64,000 nucleotides of DNA from Iris pallida (lineage: Eukaryota > Streptophyta > Magnoliopsida > Asparagales > Iridaceae), in assembly GCA_029216955.1 (NCBI GenBank), contig JANAVB010015600.1, positions 38,790,134 through 38,854,133 on the forward strand, written 5' to 3'. The translations under genes and the position numbers were made by a program. The notes under the pieces are model-generated. The model made no database searches. It was given only the letters and a program-made list of their open reading frames with translations, and was not told the origin of the DNA. This document shows, one piece after another, positions 34,141-49,400 of the stretch; position 1 is the first letter of the stretch; the number at the start of each line of letters is the position of its first letter.

Positions 34141-34969
34141 GTGTTCCGCTCGATGACATCACTGATTTCGATTTCTCCGAGGGCACGACTCTCGTTAGTT
34201 TCAAGAATGACTTTAGCGCCCCGCACGTGCTCGTCTTGGTAAGTTCAAGGCCAATAACTTGAACTTATTAACTACGAATTATATCGCATCATCTATCCAC
34301 ATACTTCCAAATCTACTTCAAAAGATGATATCACGCACTCGAGCTTTCTGTTTTATATCATATTCTTAAGGGGATTCATTTTCTACTCCTAAGACTATTA
34401 TTCAGATGATGGGTAAATGTCGCGGAAGAGACCGCAACCTCTCTTATGCGATGATCATCCCACACATCTTTCAGAGATTCGATATTGACTTATCCACTTG
34501 TGCTGTGGACCTTGAGCCCAAGTTCCTCAAGCTTTCTCGTCGCAGCATTGCCACTACTCCACCACCTCCTGTACCTGCTCCCACTGCACCTGGTCCTCCT
34601 CAGTCTTACCCTATGACCTTTGAGGGTATTCACCAGCACCTATCAGATCTGCAGTCATTCTTCATTGACACCTCCAGGGAACATGAGTTCCGTGACGTGA
34701 CTCGGTTCCAAGCTATTGCTAACTCCTTTGCCGATCTGAGATTTGCACAAACGGGTCACTCTGCTAGCTCTCTTCCTCGAGACCCTTCTGTATCTGGCTA
34801 TCGCATTGATGATGAGGCAGTCCACTCTCTGTTACAGCCAGGGAACACATACGATTGGTATCGTACATCTGGTGCTACTCCACATACTTGGAGCTGGCAC
34901 TCTGGAGCTGGTCCATCTGGACATGCTGGTACTGCAGCCGATGATGATGAGGATGAGGATAATTTTTGA
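34141..34969 (+). pseudogene. Extra ORF of the Sirevirus-like element, second copy, 5'-truncated
   Basis: It corresponds to 5580-6418. Several one-base deletions near the contig start (34141-34400) break the frame further; 34406-34969 is open. These breaks are probably sequencing errors, as the first copy is intact there. Confidence 0.75.
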
Positions 34970-35544
34970 GTTATTACTTTTTGAGACTGATGTCTTTGTC
35001 TTATGTTTACTTGAAAATGCTCTGACATTCCAAGATATTATCAGTACTTTTTTTTATTTTGGATATGATTGTGACATTTGATAGACTTATTTCAATGCCT
35101 CAGTTTGGCATATGACTCAGTTTAGTTTATTATTTAGTTTAGCACCTTATTTGTTTCAGCTTTATTATAGTATTATATTTCTTTATGCTTCCATATAACT
35201 GTCTGTGACAACTACCATGCCTGTGTTGTTTATACCATATCTGTTTTTCTTATATTTTATATACAATATCATGTTATACCATGCCTGTGTTGAATGTCCA
35301 TATTCCTATTTTTTCTGTTTCTTCACTGATTGTTACTTATGCATTTATTGCGGGGGAGCTTTCTCTTTTGCAATTATTTGCTAAGTGACGACGGGGGAAA
35401 AAGATCTAACATCTTAATGGATCTAACATCTTAATGGATACATGTTAGAACAATTTTTTTCAGTACATTCGATACACTTTTGAATTGATCAAAACCAAGA
35501 TGTTATATCGGTCAAGGTTTGTCAATTATCAAAATGGAAGAGAT

Positions 35545-36618
35545 TGTTGGCCCATTGGTCATGGTCAAATCTGATTTTAATAATTGATCAAACTCTGTCT
35601 CGATATATATGAATCAATTCAGATGTTTACTAACGACGTTTTGGACACTGATCAAAGATGGATATCTACTCAGTTCAAGACCGAAGCTGTTTGCCACTCA
35701 AGAATGTATTTCCTTAAAAGCAATGTAATCTTCATTTTTATGAGTCTGTGAATACATTGTACACCAAGTCGTACTGGCAAATAGGCTATCTGAAATCATT
35801 TTTCAAAACTGACATATCTTTTTAAAATGACCTATGTTTTGAAAAACCATCTATTTTACAAAAAGCTTCTGAAGGATTTTTTTTAAAAAGCCAAACAATT
35901 TTTTACTAAATCAACTGACCAAACCCTGACAGAACTCGGCCAGAGTTCGGCCAGAGTTCGTCCAAGTTGAATGTTATGTGAACGTTGATTTTGAACTTGG
36001 TCTTCCTTCAGTTGCGGTTGGTTACAAAGAGTTCTGTCCGAATTCTGTCCGAATTCTGTCAGAGTTCTGCCTTTGAAAAAACTATAAATAGAGAAAGATT
36101 TTGAACATTTCAACACACCAATTCACTTTCATCTCTTCTATTCTAAAGCTTACATTTCTTTCAAAGAGTTCTAAAAAGCTTCCATTTTCAAATTCCAAGC
36201 CAGTTACAATCCTCTAGTCGATTTGCTAGTGCGGTACGGTCTAGAAGTTTCAGAGCGATTGTAATCAGAGACTTGATTGAAGATTGACTCTTCACAATTG
36301 AAGTTGGTCGAGTTTTTCGTATGAAATCTCGCATCTGTAGAAGTTGTAAGGACTTCGTATAAAAACTTGCGGGATTTTTCAATAGTGTATTCAACTGGAA
36401 GCTAGAGTTCTTCCGACTGGACTAGTCCTCACAAGAGAAAAACCAGTTAAATCTCTGTGTGTGTTTGCCTTCTGATCACTCTTTTCATTACAGTTTATTT
36501 TGTTTGTTTTATTATTTCTGTGATCTAACTGCTAACAAGTTTTTAATTAGCAATATTCCGCTGCCTACTCTATTCACCTCCCCTCTAGAGTATTCTGCTT
36601 TACGACTTCGTTCCTACA
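35545..36618 (+). repeat. Copia 3' LTR, second copy
   Basis: It corresponds to 7002-8087, with about 12 bases fewer because of scattered small deletions. Confidence 0.75.
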
Positions 36619-37090
36619 TTCCCTGCCAAAGTATTCTCGATGTGAAAAAACTATACAGTGATCCGATAAGATTTTGGGCTTGGACAACCTTCTCTGTTAG
36701 GACAACTCATCAGACTCAGCATGATCCCACAAGAGGTCAGGGTCGCGAATGACCCCACGACCGGCCCACGGTAAGAATCAAGAGACAATAAAAATTAAGC
36801 TCCGGATAGGATAACCCAAGCCCCAAGGCACACCCTAGTGATTAGTTCTTGATGGGCACCATCAGTTTAGATTGTTATAAATAAATCAAAGCCAACTTTA
36901 TTTTAGAAACTGAGAATAAAATGTAATACATAATCTGACGGAGATCGAGGCTTAAACTTGGTTCAATGTCCTTAAGACAATATTCGTCCCAGCACAGGTG
37001 CTTATGGTATGGCGATTAGTCTCCCGGATATAATAGTACTTCTTCGATAGCAGCACTTCATACTGCAGGAACTGGACGAAGCAATGTACT

Positions 37091-37127
<37 letters not shown>

Positions 37128-37818
37128 TTGAATGCTTGATGTATGCATGAGCTTTGAATTGAATGAATCAAACACTCATAGAACTATGCTTTTATAAATG
37201 AAGTGGACACAATGTTTGGAAGTGACTGGCCTTTTCCAATAGATACAACTATTGGAAATTATTGGTTCAAAACCTTTGAAAAAGTATTCACTTTCCAACA
37301 TAGATATCTATGTAGAAGATTGAAGGATATACAACATACTACAATGATATTACTAACTAATGCTCAGCCTCACTGGGACATGCAGGTACACCATTCATCT
37401 ACAGACGCGGCCTCGTCCCTCGCTCCTAGCGACCGCCCTCAACAAGGGCCGAGACGTGATAAATGGACGGCACGTTGTCGTGGGAACCGTTCGTGAAGCA
37501 GACCACCGCCATGGCTAGGGCTGTCCACCTCAAGCGCTACCGGATGGCGGTCGGCTACAAGGTCGCAGAGGACGGCTCGTCACCGAGAACTACTGGGAAC
37601 AAATCAAAGATGGTCCGGAGACGATGATAACAACAATCAATGACGCAAATCGAAGGAAGCCTTACAGGATCGAGCTAGTCGGGGTCGTCTGCGACGCCTA
37701 TCTAGCTGTAGAGGGATCAGGTACGTACGTACATACGTGAAGGACTAATTTGGTCGGCACGAATTGTACTGAAACTAGACATTCTCGATATCCATATGGC
37801 AGGAGAGCTATATATATA

Positions 37819-37870
<52 letters not shown>

Positions 37871-39908
37871 GGCAGAGCAGTGAGAATGAAGTCGCAACTG
37901 AAGTCGCACAAGAAATTTGTGAGCGCATTCCCCAGATACTGCCAGTTAGTCGACAATGCAAGGCTCTACTGTACAAATACTGTGGAAGCCCCAAAGGTCT
38001 GGACTAGTTAGCATCGAGGAAGCACAAACACCACAAAAATATAGGTTTTGTCGTGTTGGACACGTATCAGACATGTATTGGACACATCGTGTAGTATCCG
38101 TGCAACGTATTAACGACGCTTATTGATTTTCTTCTAGTGAACGTTATACTGATAATGATGTGGCTTATGATCAGCTGATCGTGTGGAAGGAGGGGGACAA
38201 CAGCCTGCTAGTGGAACCGCGGAGATCAGCTGCCTCCACAAGGTGGGCGAGCTGAACGAGGACAACGAGTTGCACGACAACTTGGACACGGCGTGCGGGT
38301 CAGGCTCCATGTGGAAGGACGCAGTGATGTGCCCGTTGCGAGCTGCGGTTCAGGAGGAGCTCAATGCGGTGATAGTGATGATAGATCATAGAGAACCGGA
38401 CGATGTCGTCGTAGCTCTAGTTTTTAGAATAGAATTTGTTTGTACGAGTTCATTTTTGTTCACCTACCAAAAGCATTGTGTTTGTTCATCCTCCACTAAT
38501 AAAATGACACGTATCAATTTAGTCAATGTAAAACTACTTTGGGAGCACCAAAGTAGTTTTCACTTTCAATTTGATACGTGTCATTTTCTTAGTGGAGGGT
38601 GAACAAACATTATAGTTTTGATTGGTGAACAAAAATGGACTCTTTTTAAGGCAGTCATATTAAATGAATAATAATAATATAATATCTGGGTTGTTTCTAT
38701 AAGGGGCTGTTTGGATAGATGTAACTCTTTGAAAGTGTGAAAGTGGCACTTACGTCATGATGAGTTGCAGTTGAAAGTGTGAAAGTGACACTTTCCAAAA
38801 TGTGTTTGGATGTAGTACTTTTTGTCTCCTGCAAGTGGAAGAAAAATGAGTTTGGTGTTTGGATTGTTGTTGAAAGTGGAGAAAAAACGAGTTCGGTTGT
38901 TTAGATAGTTGTTGAAAGTGGATATTGGGATTATAGATATGATAACCCATAGTTAAATTAATTATGGAATATTTTAAAATAAAAATTATCAAATAACTAT
39001 TGATTATTTTAATTGATATTTTAAATTTTATAAAATAAAAGAATCTCATAAATTAACAAAAAACTATATTATAAACAAATTAAATTAATTATCATAATTA
39101 AATGAGCAAAAAATTTAATTACCATAAGTATCATAATTAAATTAAATTAGTTATCCTATTTTAATGAAAAAATATATAAAGATCACTTCTGTTTGAATAC
39201 AAGTAATTTTCTATTTGTTTTTATTTGTAAAACAAGAAGTAATTATATAATTTACCGTGATTATTATAATTACCATAATTACATAGTAATTAAACCAAAG
39301 TGTTCCATCCAGAGAGATCTCTGGACTCTTCTTGTTCCAAAAGTGTTCCATAATTGCATAATTAACCAAAAGATTTCTGGATTCTTCTTGTTCAAAGAGC
39401 TCTCTGGACTCGTTCGACTCTTCATCTTCCTCTTTCTTCCTCTCCTTCTATGGACACTTCTTCTTCTTCTCTTCTTCTTCTTCTTCTTCTTCTTCTTCTC
39501 TTCTTCTTCTTCTCTCTCTCTCCAATTAAATTCCCCACATATCCTCTCTCCCCACCTTCTCTCATATATACAGCTCTCTGGCCGTCGTCGAGAGACCCAT
39601 CGGCGTCGACAACTTCTGGATCAGCGCAAGTACCGGCGAGCCGCTCCGCCGACCAAGACTTCAACATGCTCCTCCGATCATCTTTGTCGAAATTCGCCCA
39701 TGACAATGTTTCCCGGAGTGATTGGCCACTTGCAGCCGAGTCCGGAGTGATTGGCCACTTGCAGCCGAGTTTCGCTGATTTTTTGGTGTAGGTAGGGAAT
39801 GGAAAGAGGAGGGGGACAACACCCTATTTTTTTTCAGTGAAAATACACTCACATTGCAAACTCCATCTCCGTCCAAACGCTGCAAGTGTTACTTTCTGCA
39901 ATCAAAAT
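36619..39908. other. Mixed spacer, second copy
   Basis: It corresponds to 8088-11400. It contains the (TC)16 tract (37093-37124), the TA tract (37808-37865), the exon-like fragment (38150-38440), the tandem duplication near 39300 and the CTT tract near 39460-39510. Confidence 0.85.
38446..38642. mobile_element. Fold-back MITE, second copy
   Basis: The same 197-base inverted-arm element as 9929-10125, with the same length. Confidence 0.8.
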
Positions 39909-42900
39909 TGTCACGACCCGATCCCAACTTGTTGGGTCGAACCGGATCATGTCCAGCCTGCACCGTTGTGAGACGGCGGCAGTAAGCTGTTTTATTGCAG
40001 GTAATCACAACAACATCTAAACATTGTCACAACATTTATATACGGGAACTTTAAAACTTTATTCAATATTTGAATAAATACAACTGGAAAGCAAAAGTGC
40101 TGAAAGGAAATACTGAATTCAAGTCTACAAAAAAATTCCAATAAAAAAACTCGAATTAAAATGACATCTAGCTAGAATGGATGTCTCGTCAGCCTCAGGA
40201 TCTGCGTCCTCCAAGGGGTCTCCGGAAACACAGCAGAATATGGTACTGGGTCATAGTAGCTATTGTGCTATAGCTCAGCAATCATCAATGACACCTAAAA
40301 TATTGGGTCTCCAGTCAGGAGGGAGCAAGTACGAGTATATATCCAACATTTCAAATAATAATAGAAATTTGTAATTTTAAACAATTTGAAATACAATATT
40401 TTTCTACAATTCTACACGGTAGAAAACAATGTGATTTGAGTAGATAATGACTATGACCGGCTTGGGTTGTACACTTGTATCCTAGCGATACGATATGGCT
40501 TATCAGTGTAAGAGGGTAAGCTAATACATTCATTAATTATTTGGGGTATTGGTCATAGACACTACTTTTCCAATTTCCCGCAGTCAATCAATCAATACTC
40601 TAGAAGAGAGTTCCGTGTAACAATGTGGTTTAAACATGCAAGATAACAATTACTAATTAAAATGCAGAATATATAACCGTAACTTGCCTCGATTTGTAAG
40701 ACTGGAGTAGGGGCAAGTTGGTACCGAGGAGGAAGTCAAGTTCGTCTTCGAGATCCTACAGTTGGAGAACTTGACTTAGAACCAATATTGTAGCCATTCT
40801 AGGTGTGCTAGTTACAATCTCTAGTAGTAGTGTCCTAGTCAGATTTTTAAGTTTTTAATTATTCTACCGGAAAACGCCTAACGTCGCAATTCTACGTTCG
40901 TTTATTATTTATTTAAAATAAGCCGGTTATTGATTAATTGGAAAAATGGCAATTACCGATTAATTTGGCAAAACTTGTATTTTGTAATATTATATATAAA
41001 ACTACTATTTTTTGTAAAATGAGAAAACGAGAATTCTTGTTAAGTTACAAACTTGCAATTTTACTAATTTATTTACTGTGAGAAAACCTTATTAATTTTC
41101 TATATTAAAATAATACTCATTTTAATAATCTACGCGTTTAAAGCCAAAACTAACTCAGAAAATCAAGAAAAGCTACGCTACACAATACAGGGTCGCAGCA
41201 AAGAAAATAGAAAATTGGGCTTATGCCCTTACACTTATTTACATAAATGAATTTTTAGGAAAATAATAAATCTCGGGTGAATCCTGAACGCCGGAAAACG
41301 GTCCATTCAGCAGGCCGAAGCCCTGCACCAAAAATACTAAAAGCAGTACCCGAACTAAAAATATAATAATTAAAATAAAGGATAATAATTATATGAGTCT
41401 CAGACTTGGTCCAAATGTCATATTATTGGCTGGCGCCTCAACGTACAGGAACCATGTAGCATTTGCGCTTCGCCAGGCTCATTCGACCTATAAGGTCGTC
41501 GCCTAAAAGGTGGTTCAGAAATCCATAAATCCGAAAGCCGACAAAACCAATAATAAACGTTTTGCAAAAGTCCGATTTTCAAGTCCCTGATTTTATACGA
41601 AAATCCGTTTTAAAAATATTTCCAAAAAATTGGGCAGCATCTCCTCTATATCTGGGACAACCCAAAATTGGGAAAATGCGCAGACAACTCCAACAATTAT
41701 CCCAAACCAGGGAAAACCCAAAATTAACTTCCAAAACTATTTTTACATGAAAATTAAATTCACAGAACCATTTCCGAAGCTAAATCGGAAACCCAAAATA
41801 AAATCGAAAATCCCAAAATGAAGTCGGAACACCACAGCACCCAAAAATCCAGAATAACACATTTCGAAAAAATCCGAAATAACCACAGAACATCACAGAA
41901 ACAATTTCGGAAACTCCGAAACCATTACGCCTACAAAACCGAATTCCCAGGAAGGAATCGAGGACCAATCTCATCATCGACTACGGAAACGGGGACGGGA
42001 ATACGAAATATCTTGGGTTGCTCGGCTAGAGCTCTCAGATGATATAAAGAAAGAAAAGGAACTCGCGAACAGTGGATCGGCTCGGGACAGCGCCTCGCCG
42101 AGGTACGGCTGCGCTGGACAGCGGGATCCGGAGATCGGGGCACGGAAAAACGGACAGCGGGTTTCGGAAACCCCGAGACAGCGCTGGACAGCGCTTGTCG
42201 GATCAGCGAGGCGCGGGAGGCTCGCGGGAAGGTCCGGCGAAGGCCGGAGGGGAGCGGCCCGGAGGTGGTCGGCCGCGGGCGGCTGGACGAGCCGGCGCGA
42301 CGCTCGAGGAGATCGGGGCCGGTGCTAGGGCGCACGCATGGAGGGCGCGAGTCCCGATCGGGGCCGGACGGAGTTGCTGCCGGAAGTGGGCAGCCCAGGC
42401 GGAGCCGCGGGCGGCGCGGGGTTGTGGCGGTCGGGTGCCGGCGAAGTGGCCGGGGCTCGGGGCTCGAGTGCTCGGGTGTTTGGGAAAGGGGTTTGAGAGT
42501 AAAAATGTGGAAATGGGTTTTGAGAGAGAGTTGGTGAATGGGAATAAATGAGAGGGAGGAATAAGGTGGTGGGAGTAGTGCTGGTGATGGTATTATTAAG
42601 AAGGGGTGTGGGTGCAAACGTGTGGAGTAGAGAGAGTTTGAGGAAGGAAGTAGGGGATGTGGAGGAGCCGGTTTGCAGGAGGAAGATGGGGGCGCGTGTA
42701 TGGCCTGGTCGTGGGGAGACCATGCCAAAGGTTTTATTAATAATTTTTTTTAATAACTAATAGATCAGGATTTAAAATAAAAATGGGATCGGATCAGGAT
42801 TGGGTTTCGGGAAACTGGTCCAGGCTTGGTCTCGCAAACAAAAATCCCAATTATTATTTTAAAAATAATTTCGAACTCATTATATAATATTAATAATAGT

Positions 42901-42952
42901 AATAATATAATAATAATTACAAATCCATTAAATCTAAAATCTGGGTTTCACA
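39909..42952 (-). repeat. Element B 3' LTR, second copy
   Basis: It corresponds to 11401-14476, with about 32 bases fewer. Confidence 0.9.
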
Positions 42953-45815
42953 ATCTTTCCTCCTTAGAAAATTTCGTCCTCGAAATTCAAAGGGTACTGC
43001 TAGAGAAATGATCAAAATCTCTACATGTAGACCAAAGCTTCCTTTACTGTCTCTTAGTAATGTTGACAACCTCTAGATAGTCTAATTTGATCAATTCATG
43101 CACTTCCTTCGAATCAACAGTCTTCCCTCCTTAGAAACACAGTCATAGCCCAAAATTAAAATTTTGCTTCTATTTCTGAATTGTCAGCCATCAGAATGGT
43201 TGTGCGAACTTACTCTTTGCATCCTTACCTATAATCTTCGGGTAGGATCTAAAATTCTTCATCTTGCTAGTCGATTCGATATCTACTAAGCGATGCAATT
43301 CCATATTGCCTGTAACGTACGCCCCATCAATTACTTGTACGTCATAATTACTAGCTCTTACCATCATCACCCTTGATCCTCTACGGCTCCTCCCATCATG
43401 CCATAACTTATTTTCCCAAATCATAAAATTCAAAATCATCACCTTCTTTCATTTACCAAATCCAATACCCAAGTACTAATATGCTCCACTAATGATTCAT
43501 TCCTAAATGAACCACAATTTATAATTCTCTCTAGACTAACTTGCTTTTGTGCCTTGCCATGCTACCCTTTGGTACCCTTCGCTATCTAATCTCATTAGAA
43601 TAAAATCGATCCCCTAAGTGTGCTTTTATCAGATTAATGCAATAAGGTTGCTAGGTGACTATCTAGGTTTTCCCCACATATAACTATCAACCAACTTTAT
43701 ATAGCTGCAAAATATATAACTGCCCACAAAAATATGCAACACCCTAAAAATGGAACCTTGAAAGGAATTGAGCCAATAGAGATTGATATGGTCCTAATAA
43801 GTTCTAGGAAAAATAAGTAGAATTTTATACGAAATCTTTTCTTTCTGGTTGTGACAAGAGATTTCTGGAAATGGAGACAACCGCTAGAAATGTAAATCCT
43901 CTAATCAGGCAAAAGTCAGAATGATTTGATGGTGCAAAAGACAACCATGGTATGAATATAGTCTGAATAATATTCAGAAACCAAATATGTTTGAAGTCAC
44001 TTTGTCTTAAATTCATGCCTCGCCAGAGTGCACCTGACTGCAGTGAGTTTTTGACCCAATAACTTGAAAATTTTTAGGTTACCGAGTAATCTTTCTACTT
44101 TATCCATTTCATGGCTAAACAACATAGAAGATCAACATGGTACATTTAGGACATAGTCACAATAATATCCGAAAACCTATGAACACCTGAAATCACTTCA
44201 ACTTTAGAGTCTTTTGCCTCGCCAGTGCGCAATTGGCCGCAGTAAACTCGCAGTTTCCATAATTCAGACAATTGACTATAACACAATGTGCGAAGTCATA
44301 TTAGGTCACGGAATATTTTTCTAAACTTTGTCCATAAGAATTTCAAAGGAGTTTCCGAAAAATTTCAAACGAGTTCTAAGGTTCTAGTCATGATAGGAAA
44401 ATGTTGATGTATGTTCTTCTAGTTTCAAGAAAATTTATCAGGATAAATATGTGTTCCAGTAGCTTTTGAGATTTAGTAGATTTGATTTTGAAGAAATTGA
44501 TCAAACTTGAGTATGACTAATTGAGTTGGACACATGATAGGGTAGAAGAATCAGAGCTTTGAGTTGAGTTGAAGAAGTCAATGAGAATATTCTCGACAAA
44601 TCACTTAAAGGATACAGACGTTTACCAAAGTTATTTGAAGAAATAAATTTCTTATCCAAGGAAAGTTTTGAGAATGTGATGGATAAGTAGGGTTGACACA
44701 AAGAAGTATGTCTTTATGGATTCAAGGAAGTCAGGTTAAAATGGTTTAGTAAAGCCAACAAGGGGATGGTTCAACAATTTAAAAGTTTTTTAATGATTTA
44801 AAGAAGATTTAATAATAGGATGGAATCAATTCTATGACCGTTCGTACTTCACGATACTCAAACATTGAGTTTAAAAGCTGTCTAGGCCTTGAATTGATCA
44901 AGAAGTTGCATAGAGAGTAGGGTTTCAGGTTGAGTGGAGGGGATCAAAATAAAATATTTGGAATAACCTAGGAGATAACAATCAGTATTGAAAGTATTCT
45001 TGAAAATATCTTTTAGGGAAATCATGAACTAACTAAGCTGAACCAATTCTTTTGGTAATAATTAACCTTGAGGCTTTATAGTTCCAAAAGAATTTGGTTC
45101 AGGATTAGTTCCGAGAAAGTCAATTAAAATGAGGTTAAGGCAAATGGTTGGATACGCTAGTCGTAGAAGTACTCGGATAGTTAAGGGTTTATTAGAATTA
45201 GAAACTGTAGATAGCAAACGAGTCTGGATTCCAAATAAAGATAGAGAAATAAGATTTGATCGACTAGTGGAGAAGTTTGAAAAATAGGTTTGCTGACGAA
45301 GAAGATTGAAGAGTTCTAATATTGGTCCATAAATAGCGAAAAAATATAGATCCTAAGGGATGCTAAAAATCTGTTAAAGATATAAAAATGAAATAATTCT
45401 CGAAAATCATGGGACGCTAAAAGATACAAAAATCTAGGAAATAAAATATGTAGTAACATATACCATCATACAGTCGTCCTAAACTGGTTAAGGTCAAAAT
45501 TCACTCCTTATGTCATTATCACTCCCAATGTTATAAGTACCAACTAATATCTGAGTATTCCAAATTCTATTCTTCCAATTCTTAATCACCAATATATCCT
45601 TGATAAATACCGCCTTACATACCTTCTCATTAAGATTACAATTTTTAGAAATTGTATCGTAGGGGAAAGACTTTGGGAAAGATATCTACCATAAAGGTGT
45701 AACCAAGAATTTTATTCATAATGGAGAATTACAGCAAGACTCTCATGATTATTCTAAGGACATCCTGTTACAACTTCTTATAACAATAGATAATGCTACT
45801 CAGCAGTTCTAGGTA
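42953..45815 (-). mobile_element. Element B non-coding interior, second copy
   Basis: It corresponds to 14477-17349; no gene is seen. Confidence 0.7.
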
Positions 45816-46448
45816 CTAGTCTTCATGGCTCTGGCTCTTGTACGAGCATTCTCCAACTGCTTTATCTTCTTCTATGATCCTCGAGTCTGCATCATTCCTT
45901 TCTGCAATGGGTGTAGGAGGCAAGGTCTGTTCGATAGGAAGAGTGTCCCTAGGTTGCGGCGTAGCAGGTGTTGCTGAGATAGGTGCTCTGGTATGATGGA
46001 AAGATAAGGGGCAGTCCTTTACCCGATGTTCAGCATCCACATGCCAAACATTGTCCCAATCTCTTGCGACAACTATTGGCTAGATGACCAGGCCTCTTGC
46101 AGTAAGCACAAGCCAATAGCTTCTTACGACATGACTGCCGGGAAGTATAGTACTTGATGGGATCCAAATATCTTCTAGATTCAGGGGTATCCCTCCTAGG
46201 GTGAGGTTCCGCACCAACTCGGTTTAAAATAGCTAAGGCTACGTCATTGACATCCTTCATAACATCTCTCGTAATATCAATCTGTTTCTGCTGGGCCTCG
46301 GCTTGGGCCTTCTGGGACTCCAGGATTCCTTGAAATAGGGCAACCATTTGGGAGGTGTCTGGTACTGGTGGGGTGACAGGAGTAACTATCATAACAGGAG
46401 ATGGTGAAGTTACCGTGGGCGGAATAGGTTCGGCTGTAGTATGAGCTG
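45816..46448 (-). pseudogene. gag: Element B mini-Gag C-terminal part, second copy
   Basis: The same knuckles are present. A small deletion near 46036 shifts the frame between the two knuckles, absent from the first copy and so probably an error. The N-terminal part is at 54643-54473. Confidence 0.7.
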
Positions 46449-49400
46449 TGCCACGCCCCGATTCCGTAGAATCGATAGTCGTCCCCCGGGCGTGATGCCG
46501 TACGAACCTAAGTTGCGATCGCACAAGGCATAGTCATAAGGTTATCCAAAACACAACATCAAGTTAGAGTACGCAGAGAAATTGAATGACACATTTGAAA
46601 TAGAAATAGACTTTTTTATTGATAATAAAAACTTTACATTGACTTCTTTACAATTATTGCCGTACGGGCTACAACATGACTCGACTTACAAAATGAACGC
46701 CGATGAGATAGTCATTCCATATATTACATCCCTTATTACAAGCAAAAACCATTACACATTTCCACCTGCGATCGAGGGAAGCCGAGCCGCCATCTATTCT
46801 TCTTTGTACTGAGTGCGGAGTCTTCAAAAGGATTTCAGAAACACAAGTCTTCACACGCGGACGAGGCTTCAAAGGGTTCACTTCGCCTTGAGCTTTCAAG
46901 TGGCACGCCCTTCGTAGTTCGGGTACCTGCGTGGAGAGCGAGGATCAGTACATTACACTTTGTACTGGTGCGTGGCAAGTTAAGTTCCAAGCTCTCATTT
47001 GGTTGATGAGTTTATACTTAGAGTATGAATGTTTCTAACCATCCTAATGAATTGCAAACAAGCATATGACAAGCATAGTAAAATTTACGTTGAAACTTAC
47101 CGACGGCGGACCGCGTCGCGCCTTTTGAAACTTACTATGTTCTTCCCTGTCAATTGTATTCATTTACATTCCAAGTGCAACATTACGTGTGTTTGGTCAC
47201 TGACATCACAAGCCATCCTGGACTATAGCTTTGTTAGCCGGGGCCCTTGCAGCGCAAGTAGCGAGCCCCGCTGCAAGTCCCCGCTTAACCCGTGCTATCA
47301 TCCAGCATAGCTATACCGTGTTTCCTCCTAGGCCGAGTCGGTCCCGTGGCCCCGGGTAGTCGCTCGAGGAAACTCTCTCCTTATCGCCAAGTTGTCCAAT
47401 GACCGAGTTAAGACATTATTCAGTTAAGGTGTAGCCTTCATTCTCTTTGAAACTTAATCATTTTACCGTGCTCGTGCCCTTGCATTCATTCTTTCTTCCG
47501 CAACAACACTATTGATTTACTTAAGAAGGGGTCGAGAAGAGAAGGGTCAGCCACTCACCTTGAGTTTACTTCGGCGAGAGAACTTGTTGGACGCGCTAGA
47601 CGTCGCCTACGCGATTACCTGAAATCGCACAAGCAACCGATTAGAACACTGCATTATTTAAGGAGTTCGATAGGAAATGCGAGTTCGAAATGCAAGCCAT
47701 GAAAACCATCGAAAACATTCACAAAAACCATTTAGAAACAAAACCAAAACCAACGCAAGCGGCATAAAAAGCAGAGCAACGGGAGGTCTCTCCCGACTCA
47801 GCCGCAGAGTCAATCCTCGAGGCGCAACCCGCTGAATATGGGACTTGGTTCTGAAGAAGACATTCCATAACGAGGAATGGATCTTAATTCAACCGTTCCC
47901 GTTCGATCGACTCGGTCGATCCCGACCTATCGGTCCCGACCGAATCGATAGCCACAGTGTTCCTTTCTCGCGCACCCCGTGGACAGAGTACGGGTACGAT
48001 GTAGGGACGGGGCACTACACCATAACCAACTAAGAAAAAGTTTCATCCTCGAAACTTAAAATAGAACCTACCTCTACGAGAACAATGAAGGGAACTTTTC
48101 CTTCATTTCTGACTCAAGCTCCCATGTCGACTCTTCGACCGAGTGGTTTCTCCAGAGGACGCAGACTAGAGGAATAGCACGGTTGCGGAGAAGTTTATCC
48201 TTGTGCTCCAAGATTTGTACCGGCTCTTCGACATATGACAAGTCCGCCTTCAGGTCCAGCTTCCCCAAATCCACAACATGGCTCGGATCATGCACGTACT
48301 TCCGTAATTGTGATACGTGGAAGACGTCATGTACCTCTAACAACGCAGGCGGCAAGGCAATTTGGTAAGCTACCGGGGCGACTCGCTTCAATATTTCGAA
48401 CGGGCCAACAAATCTTGGGCTCAATTTCCCCTTCGTACCGAACCTGGAAACTCCACGCATAGGCATCACCTTCAGGAATACATGGTCGCCTTCCGAGAAC
48501 TCGAGGGGCGTCGGTACGTGTCGGCATAGCTTTTCTGCCGGCTTTGTGCTATCTTCAATCTTTCTCGCATCAACTTGACCTTCTGTACAGTCTGCTCCAC
48601 CAGCTCCGGACCAAGTATCTGCCGTTCTCCGACTTTATCCCAGCAAATGGGCGATCTACACTTTCGGCCGTACAAGGCTTCATACGGCACCATTTGGATG
48701 CTGGACTGATAGCTGTTGTTGTATGCAAACTCGGCCAGCGGTAGATGGACGTCCCAACTTGACTTCAAGTCGATCGCACAGAGTCGTAACATGTCTTCGA
48801 GAATTTGGTTCACCCGCTCTGTTTGGCCGTCAGTCTGAGGATGATAAGCTGAGATGAACTTCAACTTGGTCCCCAGTGCTGAATGTAGACTACTCCAGAA
48901 GCGCGCTACGAACCGTCCATCCCGATCCGAGACGATAGAAACTGGGACCCCGTGCAGCCGAACTATTTCATCAAGATATATCTGAGCAAGGCGGTCGACG
49001 CTCCAAGTAATTTTGGTGCGATAAAGTGCGCTGACTTGGTTAGTCGATCGACGATGACCCAGACGGCGTCGTTTCCCCGCCATCCTCGGCAAGCCAACAA
49101 CGAAGTCCATAGTGATGTGATCCCACTTCCACTCTGGAATGGCGAGGTTCTGTATCTTTCTGCCCGGTCGCTGGTGCTCGGCATTGACTTGCTGACAGGC
49201 CATACATTTTGACACAAAGAGCGCTACGTCCATCTTTATGCCGTGCCACCAAAAGACAACGTGGAGGTCCTTATACATCTTGGTGCTGCCAGGATGCAAG
49301 GAATATTTTGCATAGTGTGCCTCCGTCATTATCTCCTTTCTAAGTTCTACGTCGTCCGGTACGCATAGCCGTCCCTTCACGCGCAACACTCTCGACTCGT